Part shown: positions 18,490 through 27,813 of the stretch, piece after piece
Position numbering within the stretch: position 1 is the first letter of the stretch
How the letters are laid out: each line of letters starts with the position of its first letter
From: an uncultured Roseovarius sp.
GTDB lineage: Bacteria; Pseudomonadota; Alphaproteobacteria; Rhodobacterales; Rhodobacteraceae
Direction: 5' to 3'
DNA length: 64,000 nucleotides
Assembly (NCBI GenBank): GCA_947497295.1
Contig: CANMFU010000007.1
Coordinates: forward strand, 62,001-126,000
Position numbers and translations under genes: made by a program
The notes under the pieces: generated by a model
Database searches by the model: none
Seen by the model: the letters and a program-made list of their open reading frames with translations, nothing else
What the model was told of the DNA's origin: nothing

Positions 18490-19785
18490 TTATTCTGCGG
18501 CCACTGGGCGCGACGTGGTGCTGCGCTTGTGCTTGATCCGGTCTTCTATCTCATCCCGGAAGTTACGAATAAGACCTTGGATAGGCCACGCGGCGGCATC
18601 GCCGAGCGCGCAGATCGTGTGGCCCTCGACCTGCTTGGTCACGTCCAGCAGCATGTCGATTTCGTCCACTTCCGCGTCGCCGCGCACCAACCGGTCCATC
18701 ACGCGCATCATCCAGCCGGTGCCCTCGCGGCAGGGCGTGCACTGACCGCAGCTTTCGTGCTTGTAGAATTTCGACAGGCGCCAGATCGCCTTGATGATGT
18801 CGGTCGACTGGTCCATCACGATCACGGCAGCAGTGCCCAGCCCGCTGCGCTGGTCGCGCAGATAGTCGAAATCCATGATCGCCTCGCGCATGTTCTCGCC
18901 CCGGATCAGTGGCACGGAACTGCCGCCGGGGATCACGGCCTTGAGATTGTCCCAGCCGCCGCGAATACCGCCGCAATGTTTCTCGATCAACTCCTCAAAG
19001 CCGATGCTCATGGCTTCTTCAACCACGCAAGGGTTGTTGACGTGGCCAGAGATTGCAAACAGTTTGGTGCCCGAATTGTTTGGACGACCAAAGCTGGAGA
19101 ACCAGTCCGGCCCGCGCCGCAGAATGGTCGGCACGACTGCGATGGATTCGACATTGTTCACCGTTGTCGGGCAGCCATACAGACCCGCACCCGCCGGAAA
19201 CGGCGGCTTCATCCGCGGCATGCCCTTCTTGCCTTCAAGCGATTCCAGTAGCGCGGTTTCTTCGCCGCAGATATAGGCGCCGGCGCCGTGTGTCAGATAG
19301 ATGTCAAAGTCATAGCCAGACTTGCAAGCGTTTTTACCAACCATGCCGGCGTCGTAGCATTCGTCGATCGCGGCCTGAAGCGCCTCGCGCTCGCGGATAT
19401 ATTCGCCGCGAATGTAAATGTAGCATGCATGCGCCTGCATCGCGTAGCTGCCAATCAGGCAGCCCTCGATCAGGGTATGCGGATCGTGGCGCATGATCTC
19501 GCGGTCCTTGCAGGTGCCCGGCTCGGATTCGTCAGCGTTGACGACCAGATAGCTGGGGCGACCGTCGCTCTCTTTCGGCATGAAGGACCATTTCAGACCC
19601 GTGGGAAAGCCCGCACCACCGCGCCCACGCAGGCCGCTGGCCTTCATCTGGTCAATGATCCAGTCGCGCCCGTTGGATAGGATCTTGGCCGTGCCATCCC
19701 AATGGCCCCGCGCCTGCGCGCCCTTCAGCGTGCGGTCATGCATCCCGTAGAGGTTGGTAAAGATACGGTCCTGATCTTGCAGCAT
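18490..19785 (-). CDS. nuoF: NADH-quinone oxidoreductase subunit F
   Basis: This NADH-oxidising subunit of complex I binds NADH, FMN and cluster N3. It has 431 residues. The glycine-rich nucleotide loop [10 protein letters not shown] is at residues 54-63, the FMN/NADH segment [12 protein letters not shown] is near 96, and the N3 ligands are in [11 protein letters not shown] (near 341) plus a later HTIC cysteine. ATG 19785 (MLQDQDRIF) follows the DUF5337 gene by 4 bases. Confidence 0.96.
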   Translation of the reverse strand: MLQDQDRIFTNLYGMHDRTLKGAQARGHWDGTAKILSNGRDWIIDQMKASGLRGRGGAGFPTGLKWSFMPKESDGRPSYLVVNADESEPGTCKDREIMRHDPHTLIEGCLIGSYAMQAHACYIYIRGEYIREREALQAAIDECYDAGMVGKNACKSGYDFDIYLTHGAGAYICGEETALLESLEGKKGMPRMKPPFPAGAGLYGCPTTVNNVESIAVVPTILRRGPDWFSSFGRPNNSGTKLFAISGHVNNPCVVEEAMSIGFEELIEKHCGGIRGGWDNLKAVIPGGSSVPLIRGENMREAIMDFDYLRDQRSGLGTAAVIVMDQSTDIIKAIWRLSKFYKHESCGQCTPCREGTGWMMRVMDRLVRGDAEVDEIDMLLDVTKQVEGHTICALGDAAAWPIQGLIRNFRDEIEDRIKHKRSTTSRPVAAE

Positions 19786-19789
19786 TGCT

Positions 19790-20008
19790 TTAACGCCCCT
19801 GATTGTCTTGGCGCGCACGCCAGATATTATAGATCATCCAGACCGCCCACAGGAACCCCCCGAGAGCGATCAGATCGAACAGCGCAAGCACGCGCTGACT
19901 TAGGCCCAGCTTAGCACCGATGAACGTTGCCGCCACCCACAGGATGGCCGTACCGGCGATGACAAGCGCGGCACGTCGCCCCACCAAAGCCTGATCCGCG
20001 TCCCTCAC
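19790..20008 (-). CDS. DUF5337-like small membrane protein
   Basis: A 72-residue protein has two hydrophobic helices (about residues 13-31 and 42-60) and basic ends, consistent with an integral membrane protein. The order of helices and the nuoE-nuoF location match the DUF5337 family of Rhodobacterales, a recollection rather than a search result. The GTG start at 20008 overlaps the stop of the preceding 42-codon frame as GTGA. Function is unknown. Confidence 0.6.
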   Translation of the reverse strand: MRDADQALVGRRAALVIAGTAILWVAATFIGAKLGLSQRVLALFDLIALGGFLWAVWMIYNIWRARQDNQGR

Positions 20009-20133
20009 AGCCCGGGCGCCCTATCTTGTGGCACTGTTCCGAGAAGTATGGCGGATGACACATCAAAGCCGAAGGTCACGCCGCAGCAAAGCGCGTCATG
20101 CCATTTGGCAGATGTATGGATAGTCATCGTCAT
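20005..20133 (-). CDS. Putative 42-aa protein between nuoE and DUF5337
   Basis: A short frame begins at ATG 20133 (a second ATG lies at 20127) behind a very strong GAGGGGGAG Shine-Dalgarno sequence and ends at 20005, overlapping the next gene as GTGA. The peptide contains the adjacent cysteines of ALCCGVTFGF and a short hydrophobic segment SSAILLGTV. The coupled stop/start and the strong ribosome site argue that it is translated. I know of no family. It may be a leader for coupling rather than a functional protein. Confidence 0.5.
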   Translation of the reverse strand: MTMTIHTSAKWHDALCCGVTFGFDVSSAILLGTVPQDRAPGL

Positions 20134-20166
20134 CTCCCCCTCGGTTCCGGGCGCGTACCAACTGGA

Positions 20167-21528
20167 TTACTCGTAAACATCGCCCTTTTTGACACGGCTG
20201 GCGAACTCGGTGTCGCCGCCAGATGCAAGGATGCCTGCCTGACGGACCCATTCATCACGCGTCGCGCGCCCCTTGAACCCTTCAAGGTTCTGGTCGACCC
20301 AGGCCAATTCTTCAGACGACCACGCGGCAATCTGATCAAAGTGATAAAATCCCATGCTGTTCAGCAAGTTCTCAAGCTTCGGACCAACGCCCTTGATCAT
20401 CTTCAGATCGTCGGCCCCATCGCTGCGAGGTGCCGCCATCGTTTGTGGCTTCTGGCCAGTGGCTTCATCGCCTTGTTGTCCAGCCGTGCCGGGCAGCGGT
20501 GTCTTGCCCGTGGCGGGCTCTGATTTTATCTTGGTCTTGTCGGCTGCCGATTTCGAAGCGCCCCTTGGCGTGCCTGTCGCGTCACCTTCCACCTGCGGCG
20601 CCTTGGCTGTCGCTTTCGACGTTTTCGCAATACTGGCGCTGTCGCGCGGTCCCGGTTCGCCTGCCGGAGCGTTGGTATTATCCTGCTTTGGTTTTGCCTT
20701 GGATTTTGCGGCATCGCCCTGCGCGGCCTTGGCCGGATCAATCCGGCCCGTTTCGGTCACGATGTCCAGCGGCGCATCGCGCACAACGACCTTCGAGGGG
20801 TCCGGATGATGGTTTGCGCCCATTTCGCGCCACGGCGCGAGCAACGGCACTTCAGTACCGTCGATCCGCTTGACGGTCTCGCCCAAATCCGTCGCCAGTT
20901 GCGCCGAAGCGTTGTACTTGCGGTGCCCGCTGTCAAATTCCTTGAGGCTGGTCAGCCCCGATTTCGGCTCGGACGCGAAGCGCCCGTTTTGCGGACCCGG
21001 CGTCGGCACGCGGCCAGCTGCCAACTCGTCAATGATCTCGCGCAGGCGCTCTGCTGTCAGATCCTCGTAATAGTCCTTGCCGATCATTGCCATCGGCGCG
21101 TTGGCGCAAGCGCCCTGGCATTCAACCTCTTCCCAGCTGAACTTGCCATCCGCGCTGACGGTGTGCGGCTTGTCCGCGATCTTCTCGCGGCAGACCGCCA
21201 TCAGATCCTCAGCGCCGCAGATCATACAGGACGTGGTGCCGCAGACCTGAATATTTGCAATACTACCAGTGGGTTGCAATTGGAACTGAAAGTAGAACGA
21301 TGCCACTTCCAGCGCGCGCATGTAGGCCATGTCCAGCATATCGGCGATTCCCTCAATCGCGGGGCGGGTCAGCCAGCCCTCCTGCTCGTGGGCGCGCCAC
21401 ATCAGCGGAATGATCGCCGACGCCTGACGGCCCTCGGGGAATTTCGCGATCTGTGCTTCGGCCCATGCCTGATTGGCGGGGGTAAAGGCGAACGATGCGG
21501 GCTGGTCGGGGTGAAGGCGGCGTAACAT
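20167..21528 (-). CDS. nuoE: NADH-quinone oxidoreductase subunit E with C-terminal helix-hairpin-helix extension
   Basis: Residues 1 to about 170 are the thioredoxin-like NuoE domain carrying cluster N1a, with ligands C96, C101, C137 and C141 (CGTTSC and CQGAC). After a long Pro/Ala/Lys-rich linker (about 250-365), the C-terminus has a helix-hairpin-helix-like module ([20 protein letters not shown]) of the kind also found fused to other Rhodobacterales proteins. At 453 residues it is much longer than E. coli NuoE (166). The tail's role is unknown. Confidence 0.93.
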   Translation of the reverse strand: MLRRLHPDQPASFAFTPANQAWAEAQIAKFPEGRQASAIIPLMWRAHEQEGWLTRPAIEGIADMLDMAYMRALEVASFYFQFQLQPTGSIANIQVCGTTSCMICGAEDLMAVCREKIADKPHTVSADGKFSWEEVECQGACANAPMAMIGKDYYEDLTAERLREIIDELAAGRVPTPGPQNGRFASEPKSGLTSLKEFDSGHRKYNASAQLATDLGETVKRIDGTEVPLLAPWREMGANHHPDPSKVVVRDAPLDIVTETGRIDPAKAAQGDAAKSKAKPKQDNTNAPAGEPGPRDSASIAKTSKATAKAPQVEGDATGTPRGASKSAADKTKIKSEPATGKTPLPGTAGQQGDEATGQKPQTMAAPRSDGADDLKMIKGVGPKLENLLNSMGFYHFDQIAAWSSEELAWVDQNLEGFKGRATRDEWVRQAGILASGGDTEFASRVKKGDVYE

Positions 21529-21536
21529 GGCAGATC

Positions 21537-21842
21537 CTATTGAGTAAGCACGCAGATGACAGGGATGTTCGGCACGGCCTTATCCGGCGCATCGCCCCGG
21601 ATTTCCGCCAGAAGCGTGGTCTGACGCTCGGCCTGCGCATCGCCCGAATCGGCGAGGAAACACAGATACAGCATATCTGCATTGGTCAATCCGTAGAGGG
21701 CACCAACGGATCCGGACGCCGCAAAGGGCGTAAACCCATCGGCCACGAGATCCGAGGAATATCTGAAATCGCTGCTGCCCACGTCCAGCGCAGACGCGGC
21801 AACCGGCATCAGGACCGCAAGAAGGGCAGCAAGGCGCCTCAT
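21537..21842 (-). CDS. Exported protein of unknown function between nuoD and nuoE
   Basis: A 101-residue protein has a cleavable signal peptide ([18 protein letters not shown], cleavage expected near residue 18). The short mature domain has one Cys in the middle ([10 protein letters not shown]) and one near the end (VICVLTQ), a possible disulfide. It overlaps nuoD by 4 bases (ATGA) and is followed by nuoE 8 bases later. No family recognised. Confidence 0.55.
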   Translation of the reverse strand: MRRLAALLAVLMPVAASALDVGSSDFRYSSDLVADGFTPFAASGSVGALYGLTNADMLYLCFLADSGDAQAERQTTLLAEIRGDAPDKAVPNIPVICVLTQ

Positions 21843-23080
21843 CTGTCGATCTCCCCAAACACCACGTCCATCGTCCCGATGATCGCGGCAATGTCGGCCA
21901 GCTGATGCCCGCCTGCGACGTAATCCATCGCCTGCAGGTGCAGATAACCGGGCGCGCGCAGCTTGGCGCGATAAGGCATGTTGGTGCCGTCGCTAACCAG
22001 ATAGACGCCGAATTCACCCTTGGGCGCCTCAACGGCGGCGTAAACCTCGCCCGCCGGAACGTGAAAGCCCTCGGTATACAGCTTGAAGTGATGGATCAGC
22101 GCCTCCATCGAGGTCTTCATATCCGTGCGTTTGGGAGGGGTGATCTTGCCACGGGCGAGGATATCACCCTGTCCTTCGGGGGCACGCAGTTTTTCGATAG
22201 CCTGCAGCATGATATGGGCCGACTGACGCATCTCCTCCATTCGAACCAGATAGCGGTCAAAGCAATCGCCGTTGGTTCCAACTGGAATCTGAAACTCGAA
22301 TTCGTCATAGCATTCATAGGGTTGCGCCCGGCGCAGATCCCAGGCCATTCCGCTGCCGCGCACCATGACGCCCGAGAAACCCCAGTCCAGCGCATCCTGT
22401 TCGCTGACCTTGCCAATATCGACGTTACGCTGTTTGAAAATGCGGTTCTCGGTCAAAAGCCCGTCCAGATCGTCAAGGAAAGACGGGAACTTCTTCGCCC
22501 AGGCCTCAATGTCGTCCAGCAGGTCGTTCGGCAGATCCTGATGCACGCCGCCGGGCCGGAAATAGGCCGCGTGCAGGCGCGCGCCGCAGGCCCGCTCGTA
22601 GAAGATCATCAGTTTTTCGCGCTCTTCAAAGCCCCAGACTGGCGGGGTCAGCGCGCCGACGTCCATCGCCTGCGTGGTGACGTTCATCAGGTGGTTCAGG
22701 ATGCGGCCAATCTCGCAATAAAGTACGCGGATCAGGCTGGCGCGGCGCGGTACCTCGACGCCGGTCAGACGCTCGATGGCCAGGCACCAGGCGTGTTCCT
22801 GGTTCATCGGCGCCACATAATCCAGCCGGTCAAAATACGGCAGGTTCTGCAGATAGGTGCGGCTCTCCATCAGCTTTTCTGTGCCGCGATGCAGCAGGCC
22901 GATATGGGGATCGCAGCGCTCGACAATTTCGCCGTCCAGCTCCAGCACGAGACGCAAAACACCATGCGCCGCAGGGTGTTGCGGGCCGAAGTTGATGTTG
23001 AAGTTGCGGATCTGCTGTTCACCCGTCTCGTAGTCGCGGGTGCCGTCGTCATAGGTATTGTTGCGGATATCGCCGTCCAT
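21839..23080 (-). CDS. nuoD: NADH-quinone oxidoreductase subunit D
   Basis: This 49-kDa subunit of complex I forms the quinone pocket with NuoB. It has 413 residues. Diagnostic segments are [20 protein letters not shown] (with the quinone-site His) near residues 28-47, [16 protein letters not shown] and the C-terminal [17 protein letters not shown] 23080 makes a TGATG overlap with the nuoC stop; a GTG codon immediately upstream (23083) is less likely. Confidence 0.96.
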   Translation of the reverse strand: MDGDIRNNTYDDGTRDYETGEQQIRNFNINFGPQHPAAHGVLRLVLELDGEIVERCDPHIGLLHRGTEKLMESRTYLQNLPYFDRLDYVAPMNQEHAWCLAIERLTGVEVPRRASLIRVLYCEIGRILNHLMNVTTQAMDVGALTPPVWGFEEREKLMIFYERACGARLHAAYFRPGGVHQDLPNDLLDDIEAWAKKFPSFLDDLDGLLTENRIFKQRNVDIGKVSEQDALDWGFSGVMVRGSGMAWDLRRAQPYECYDEFEFQIPVGTNGDCFDRYLVRMEEMRQSAHIMLQAIEKLRAPEGQGDILARGKITPPKRTDMKTSMEALIHHFKLYTEGFHVPAGEVYAAVEAPKGEFGVYLVSDGTNMPYRAKLRAPGYLHLQAMDYVAGGHQLADIAAIIGTMDVVFGEIDR

Positions 23081-23697
23081 CACTTCGCCCCCTCTTTGCT
23101 GTCCGTTTTCTCATCGCCGGGCAGGATGTATTCGGCCCCTTCCCATGGCGACATGAAATCGAACTGGCGGTATTCCTGCACCAGCGACACCGGTTCATAG
23201 ACGACACGCTTTTGCGCCTCGTCATACCGCACTTCGGTATAGCCGGTGGTCGGGAAATCCTTGCGCAGCGGATGACCGCGGAAACCGTAATCGGACAGGA
23301 TGCGGCGCAGGTCGGGATGGCCCGAAAACAGCAGGCCGAACATGTCAAACACCTCGCGCTCGAACCAGTTGGCCGAGGGGTGAACTTCGGTGATCGACGG
23401 CACCATGTCATCGGCGCGCGCAGCCACACGCAGGCGGATGCGATGGTTCTGGTACATGCTGAGGAAATGATAGACCACGTCGAACCGCTTGGCCCGCTCA
23501 GGGTAATCTACGGCAGTGATATCAACCAGTGTCGAGAACCGGCAGGTGCTGTCGGTCTTCAGAAACTCCACCAGCCCCTTGATGCTGCTCAGCGCGACAT
23601 CAACGGTCAGCTCACCGTTGGCAATCGACCAGCCCAGCACGCAATCACTGCGCTTCATCTCGATATGGCTGCCCAGTTCCTTGAGCGCTTCGGTCAT
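23080..23697 (-). CDS. nuoC: NADH-quinone oxidoreductase subunit C
   Basis: This 30-kDa hydrophilic subunit of complex I has 205 residues. The signature [20 protein letters not shown] lies near residues 112-131, followed by [14 protein letters not shown]. It is separate from nuoD, unlike the fused enterobacterial NuoCD. The nuoB stop region lies 44 bases upstream. Confidence 0.95.
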   Translation of the reverse strand: MTEALKELGSHIEMKRSDCVLGWSIANGELTVDVALSSIKGLVEFLKTDSTCRFSTLVDITAVDYPERAKRFDVVYHFLSMYQNHRIRLRVAARADDMVPSITEVHPSANWFEREVFDMFGLLFSGHPDLRRILSDYGFRGHPLRKDFPTTGYTEVRYDEAQKRVVYEPVSLVQEYRQFDFMSPWEGAEYILPGDEKTDSKEGAK

Positions 23698-23741
23698 ATA
23701 CTTCCCTTTGCAGTCAGCGGTGCAATCAGCGGTAGCCCGCC

Positions 23742-24275
23742 CTAGCGGGTGATCGTCCCGGTGCGGCGGATTTTGCGTTGCAGTTGCAGAATACCATACA
23801 GCAATGCCTCGGCGGTCGGCGGACAGCCCGGCACATAAATATCGACCGGCACGATCCGATCACAGCCGCGCACCACGGAGTAGCTGTAGTGATAATAGCC
23901 GCCACCATTTGCGCAGCTGCCCATCGAGATCACATAGCGCGGCTCGGGCATCTGGTCATAGACCTTGCGCAGGGCCGGCGCCATCTTGTTGGTCAGCGTG
24001 CCGGCGACGATCATCACGTCGGACTGGCGCGGGCTGGCGCGCGGCGCGATGCCGAACCGCTCGGCGTCATAGCGCGGCATGGAGGTATGCATCATCTCGA
24101 CCGCGCAGCAGGCCAGACCGAATGTCATCCAGTGCAAGCTGCCGGTGCGCGCCCAGTTGATGATGTCCGAGGACGCGGTCAGCAGAAAACCCTTGTCCTG
24201 CAATTCGCGGTTCAGATCCTGCGTGGCAACCTCGCGGTCGGCGCCGACGTGATTGGGCGACGTGACTACTCCCAT
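23742..24275 (-). CDS. nuoB: NADH-quinone oxidoreductase subunit B
   Basis: This subunit holds the terminal cluster N2 that reduces quinone. With the start at 24275 it has 177 residues. The N2 ligands C56-C57 (tandem cysteines in [10 protein letters not shown]), C121 ([11 protein letters not shown]) and C151 ([11 protein letters not shown]) are all present. The start overlaps the end of nuoA by 10 bases. Confidence 0.96.
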   Translation of the reverse strand: MGVVTSPNHVGADREVATQDLNRELQDKGFLLTASSDIINWARTGSLHWMTFGLACCAVEMMHTSMPRYDAERFGIAPRASPRQSDVMIVAGTLTNKMAPALRKVYDQMPEPRYVISMGSCANGGGYYHYSYSVVRGCDRIVPVDIYVPGCPPTAEALLYGILQLQRKIRRTGTITR

Positions 24276-24622
24276 TCCAGGGCTCCCTTTTTCCACTCAT
24301 AGGCAAAGCCGATGGTCAAGACAGCGAGGAAGAACATCATCGACCAGAACGCCGTCATGCTGAGATCCTGAAAGGCCACGGCCCACGGGAACAGCATCGC
24401 GATTTCGAGGTCAAAGATGATGAACAGGATCGCCACCAGATAGAACCGAACGTCAAATTTCATTCGCGCATCGTCAAACGCGTTAAAACCGCACTCATAC
24501 GCGCTGACCTTTTCCGGATCCGGATCGCGCCCTTTCAGGATCAGCGACGCCAGGATCAGCACGGCCCCAAGGCCGATTGCGATGGCCAGAAAGACCAGAA
24601 TGGGAAGATATTCCCTCAACAT
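24266..24622 (-). CDS. nuoA: NADH-quinone oxidoreductase subunit A
   Basis: This small membrane subunit of complex I has 118 residues and three helices. The loop between helices 1 and 2 has the conserved [22 protein letters not shown] segment with its quinone-cavity Cys. ATG 24622 (MLREYLPIL) was chosen; the frame extends upstream to 24694 through a hydrophilic stretch with no family likeness. It is the first gene of the operon, about 90 bases from a good promoter. Confidence 0.95.
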   Translation of the reverse strand: MLREYLPILVFLAIAIGLGAVLILASLILKGRDPDPEKVSAYECGFNAFDDARMKFDVRFYLVAILFIIFDLEIAMLFPWAVAFQDLSMTAFWSMMFFLAVLTIGFAYEWKKGALEWE

Positions 24623-24709
24623 CTCATCCAAGAGCGGCTCCTTTTCTGCCTCGCTGCTACGCGTGGGTGACAGGCGCGGGCGAACAAGTGGCAAAGTTGA
24701 CTGGGAATG

Positions 24710-24738
24710 TATCTATCCCTGCCCTCAGGTGGGGTCAA
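24710..24738 (-). promoter_or_regulatory. Sigma70-type promoter of the nuo operon
   Basis: On the minus strand, TTGACC (plus 24733-24738) and TAGATA (plus 24710-24715) are separated by 17 bases, close to the consensus. Transcription would start about 80 bases upstream of nuoA. Confidence 0.6.
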
Positions 24739-24778
24739 CCTGCGCCGGGCGAAAACGACGCCGGCCAAGCCGCTGCGC

Positions 24779-25444
24779 CTAGGTATCCGGGAGCGCATAA
24801 ACCGCGGTGTCGAACATGCAGTTTGCCCCTTTTGCAGGCAGCGCATCCAGATAGCTTTGCCGCTCGGTGATCCGCTCGAACCAAGCGGTCAGCTCCGGAT
24901 AGCCGTCCAGCGCGGCGAAATGGCGCGCCATGTAAACGGCCTGCCCGACACAGATATCGGCAGCTGAATAGCCGCCCGTCAGCAGATAATCGCGATTCTC
25001 GACTGGCGTGCTCAGCCGCGCCTCGATCGCGTCGTAACATTGTTTCAGATGCGCAACCTCGATCCGCATAACTGCCGGGCTGCGGTCTTGCGGCTCCAGC
25101 ACGATATGCTGCTGCGTCAGCGCAGAAACATGCTGTGTCACCGTTTCCGCAAAATGCACCCAGACCAGCCACGCCATCCGGTCCATCGCGCCGGGCAGCC
25201 GCCCCATGCCCCTTTCAGGGAAGCGTTCGCACAGATATTCCACCATGGCGCCACTTTCGAACATGCGCTCGCCCTCGATCTCCAGCGCCGGCACACGCCC
25301 GGCAGGCGAGCGGGTCAGGAATTCCTCGGTACAAAGCGATCCGTCGAACGGCATTTCAACAAGCCGATGTTCGACCTCCAGCTCGTTCAGCAGCCACAAC
25401 ACCCGCATCGAGCGGCTTTGCGGCACGTGATAGAGTGTGATCAT
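24779..25444 (-). CDS. Glutathione S-transferase family protein
   Basis: A 221-residue cytoplasmic protein has the thioredoxin-like GST N-terminal domain, with SRSMRVLWLLNELE near residues 10-23 and the cis-Pro segment GRVPALEIEG near 49-58, followed by the all-alpha C-terminal domain (YSAADICVGQAVYMARHF near 160). The serine in PQSRSMR could be the catalytic residue. The substrate is unknown. It lies upstream of the nuo promoter in the same direction and appears to be a separate unit. Confidence 0.88.
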   Translation of the reverse strand: MITLYHVPQSRSMRVLWLLNELEVEHRLVEMPFDGSLCTEEFLTRSPAGRVPALEIEGERMFESGAMVEYLCERFPERGMGRLPGAMDRMAWLVWVHFAETVTQHVSALTQQHIVLEPQDRSPAVMRIEVAHLKQCYDAIEARLSTPVENRDYLLTGGYSAADICVGQAVYMARHFAALDGYPELTAWFERITERQSYLDALPAKGANCMFDTAVYALPDT

Positions 25445-25661
25445 GGGTCTCTCCCATTGGTTTTCGGCGCGTCTCCGGCAGACATCGCGCAGACTGTCCC
25501 ACCGCGCAGTATCGCATAACCTTTAAAGCGTTGTTCGGGTTTCACGCGCTCTCCTACATTTTTCAAGGCGCTCGTTCGGATCATTGTCACCGTCAGGCAT
25601 CTGACCGGAAATGTGGTAAATACGCCACAGAGCGGCGCTTCCCATCAAACAGATCGGACAT

Positions 25662-25675
25662 TTGATTCACGTCAA
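25662..25675 (+). promoter_or_regulatory. Candidate FNR/FnrL-type box upstream of ompW
   Basis: TTGATTCACGTCAA differs by one base from the TTGAT-N4-ATCAA consensus. It sits 54 bases upstream of the ompW start codon, a fitting place for oxygen-responsive activation, which is known for ompW in other proteobacteria. Confidence 0.45.
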
Positions 25676-25729
25676 AGTGGAGCGCCGCGATGCGGCATAA
25701 CTGGACGCTGAACCTGGAAGGAAAGTGAC

Positions 25730-26341
25730 ATGACCATTTACATCAAAGCCCTCTCTGCCGCCGCCGCTGCTGCCGTCATCGCTGCCACTGGTCCGGCTCT
25801 CGCTCAATCCAAGGGCGACATGACCATCGGCGTAGGCCTTCACAACGTCAACCCGCAAGGCGGCACGTCGAATACCGCCGCCGGTGGCATCTCGGTCGGT
25901 GACAACGCCCGCCCGACACTGACATTCGAGTATTTTGTCGCTGATCGCGTCGGTATCGAGGTGCTGGCCGCGTGGCCGTTTGAGCATGACATCAAAATCA
26001 ACGGCGCCAAAGCTGGCAAGACCAAGCATTTGCCACCTGTCATTTCGCTTCAGTATCATTTTGTGAACCAATCGATCGCAACACCTTTTGTCGGCGTTGG
26101 CATCAACTATACCACCTTCTTTGACGAAAAACTGAACGGCGGTGCCAAGTTGCGCATCGACGACAGTTGGGGGTTGGCTGCCCATGCAGGCGTCGACTTC
26201 AAGATTTCCGACGCAGGATCGTTCCGCGTCGATATGCGCTACATCGACATCGGTTCGGACGTGAAGGTTAACGGCGCAAAGATCGGCAAGGTCGACATTG
26301 ATCCTTTCGTCTTCGGCGTGGCCTACGTCCACCGTTTTTAA
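25730..26341 (+). CDS. ompW: OmpW family outer membrane protein
   Basis: This predicted eight-stranded outer membrane beta-barrel has 203 residues. A signal peptide ends near AxA at residues 23-25 (GPALA). The mature part alternates polar and hydrophobic residues and contains OmpW hallmarks: LTFEYFVADRVGIEVLAAWPF, TPFVGVGINYT and the final aromatic residue F. Such proteins form narrow hydrophobic channels for small molecules. A GGAAGGAAAG ribosome site precedes the ATG. A stem-loop follows the stop, so it appears monocistronic. Confidence 0.9.
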   Translation: MTIYIKALSAAAAAAVIAATGPALAQSKGDMTIGVGLHNVNPQGGTSNTAAGGISVGDNARPTLTFEYFVADRVGIEVLAAWPFEHDIKINGAKAGKTKHLPPVISLQYHFVNQSIATPFVGVGINYTTFFDEKLNGGAKLRIDDSWGLAAHAGVDFKISDAGSFRVDMRYIDIGSDVKVNGAKIGKVDIDPFVFGVAYVHRF

Positions 26342-26364
26342 GGCGCGGCAAATTTGCTGCTGAA

Positions 26365-26388
26365 GGGCTGCCCGGCGACGGGTAGCCC
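26365..26388 (+). terminator. Possible terminator of ompW
   Basis: GGGCTGCCCG and CGGGTAGCCC form a 10-base stem (one G-U pair) around a GCGA tetraloop, 23 bases after the stop. The following TGATTTAT is only moderately T-rich. Confidence 0.45.
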
Positions 26389-26415
26389 TGATTTATGACG
26401 CGCCGCCTGCAACAT

Positions 26416-26733
26416 TCACTCAGACACAGCCCCTTGCGGTGGCACTGGCTCCACATGGCGAACTGCGCCGAAGCGGTCGATAAAATATTCCTGCCCACCC
26501 TGCGCTGGCGCAGCGCATGACACAACCAGCCACAACCCTCTGGATACTGCCGGGCGCGCGGTGCAATCGGTGATACAAGCATTGCCGCCAACCTCGGACA
26601 CATAGCGCGCTGCGGTCTGTACGATCACGTCCGTCTCCGTCCCGCGCAATGCCTTGCGCCCCAGCGACAGGCCGATAATTCCGGCGGCCGCGACCAGCGC
26701 AATGACCGGCATAAAAAACATCCAACGTGGCAT
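26416..26733 (-). CDS. Small membrane-anchored protein of unknown function
   Basis: A 105-residue protein has an N-terminal uncleaved-looking hydrophobic helix (MFFMPVIALVAAAGIIGLSL) and then an outward domain with cysteine pairs in GGNACITDCTAR and VVSCAAP. The start at 26733 has AAAGGG upstream; the in-frame ATG at 26760 is less likely. I do not recognise the family. It converges with ompW. Confidence 0.5.
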   Translation of the reverse strand: MPRWMFFMPVIALVAAAGIIGLSLGRKALRGTETDVIVQTAARYVSEVGGNACITDCTARPAVSRGLWLVVSCAAPAQGGQEYFIDRFGAVRHVEPVPPQGAVSE

Positions 26734-26866
26734 TATGCTGCCCTTTCCCGGTCCCGGCATTGCTGGGCTGATGTTCCATGTTACCGGGTCGCTCCATCGC
26801 GATTGGAACCACCCGGCCCGCAGCGTCGTTAAGCGGATGACACATCAAACAGATACGAGGACCATC

Positions 26867-27340
26867 ATGACCGATACAGACCTGAAAGCCACTTTCTGGG
26901 ACCGCATTGATAACGTCAACGTTGGCATGCTGTCGGCGGACGGCACAGATCCACGCCCGATGGCGCACCATGCTCGCCGCGATGACACTGCCCTGTGGTT
27001 CCTGACCGCCGATTCCACCGACATCGGCAAGGATGCAGCCGCAGGCAAGACTGCCCGATATCAGATCGCAAGCGGCGACGCCAAGCTTTACGCCGTGATA
27101 GACGGCGCGCTCAGCGTCGAGACTGACAGAACCAAACTGGAAGAAATCTGGTCCCCGATCGACAACGCATGGTTCGAAGACGGCAAGGATGACCCCGACG
27201 TGCGTCTGGTTCGGTTCACGCCGAAAACTGGCGAAGTCTGGGCCAGCGACAGCACCGCAAAAGCGCTGTATGACATGGCAACGTCTGCTATGGGCGATGA
27301 TACAGCCAGCCCGGGCGCTCATGGCAAGATCACATTCTGA
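26867..27340 (+). CDS. Pyridoxamine 5'-phosphate oxidase-like (general stress protein 26 type)
   Basis: The 157-residue protein starts at ATG 26867 behind a GAGGA ribosome site; the frame is open much further upstream but without family likeness. It has the split-barrel flavin fold pattern of the Pyrid_ox_like stress proteins: FWDRIDNVNVGMLSADG at 10-26, ALWFLTADSTD near 46, and a long middle strand (KLYAVIDGALSVETD). These bind FMN or F420 and their substrates are unclear. Its stop overlaps the start of creA by one base, so the two are translationally linked. Confidence 0.8.
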   Translation: MTDTDLKATFWDRIDNVNVGMLSADGTDPRPMAHHARRDDTALWFLTADSTDIGKDAAAGKTARYQIASGDAKLYAVIDGALSVETDRTKLEEIWSPIDNAWFEDGKDDPDVRLVRFTPKTGEVWASDSTAKALYDMATSAMGDDTASPGAHGKITF

Positions 27341-27813
27341 TGGGCCGCCTTGCAGCCCATATAACAGGGGCCGCCGTGCTGGCGGCCTCTTTCGCGTCGA
27401 CAGCCACCGCCGAGCAGGTTGGCGAGATTGGCGTTGACTGGGCCGGCAATGACATCGTGATCGAGGCAATCGCCGATCCGGATGTGTCCGGCGTCACCTG
27501 CCATCTGGCCTATTTCAAGCGCGGCCTGATTGACCGTCTGGCCAATGGCAACTGGTTCGAGGATCCGTCCAACAGTGCGCTGGAATGTCAGCAAACCGGC
27601 CCGATCAAGCTTGGCGATATCGACCGCTCGGAGGGCGGCGAAGATGTCTTCCGCGCCAGCCGGTCGATTATCCTGAAAACGCTACGCGTCAAGCGCATCT
27701 ATGACCAAGCAAACCAGACGCTGATCTACGTTGCGCATACTCGCGAACTCACCCAAGGATCGGCCAAGGTTTCGATCTCGACCGTGCCGCTACGAGGCGC
27801 CCTTAGCGAGTGA
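27340..27813 (+). CDS. creA: CreA family protein
   Basis: A 157-residue exported protein has a signal peptide (AAVLAASFASTATA, cleavage near residue 24) followed by the CreA motif set: EIGVDWAGNDIVIEAIADPDVSGVTCHLAYF and a second conserved ECQQTGPI. The Cys pair (VTCH and LECQ) is typical. The biochemical role of CreA is not established. It overlaps the convergent DegT gene by 11 bases at the 3' end. Confidence 0.85.
   Translation: MGRLAAHITGAAVLAASFASTATAEQVGEIGVDWAGNDIVIEAIADPDVSGVTCHLAYFKRGLIDRLANGNWFEDPSNSALECQQTGPIKLGDIDRSEGGEDVFRASRSIILKTLRVKRIYDQANQTLIYVAHTRELTQGSAKVSISTVPLRGALSE

Noticed and set aside
21905..23200. 431-codon plus-strand frame opposite nuoD
   Set aside because: Antisense shadow of nuoD; no family likeness and no ribosome site of note.
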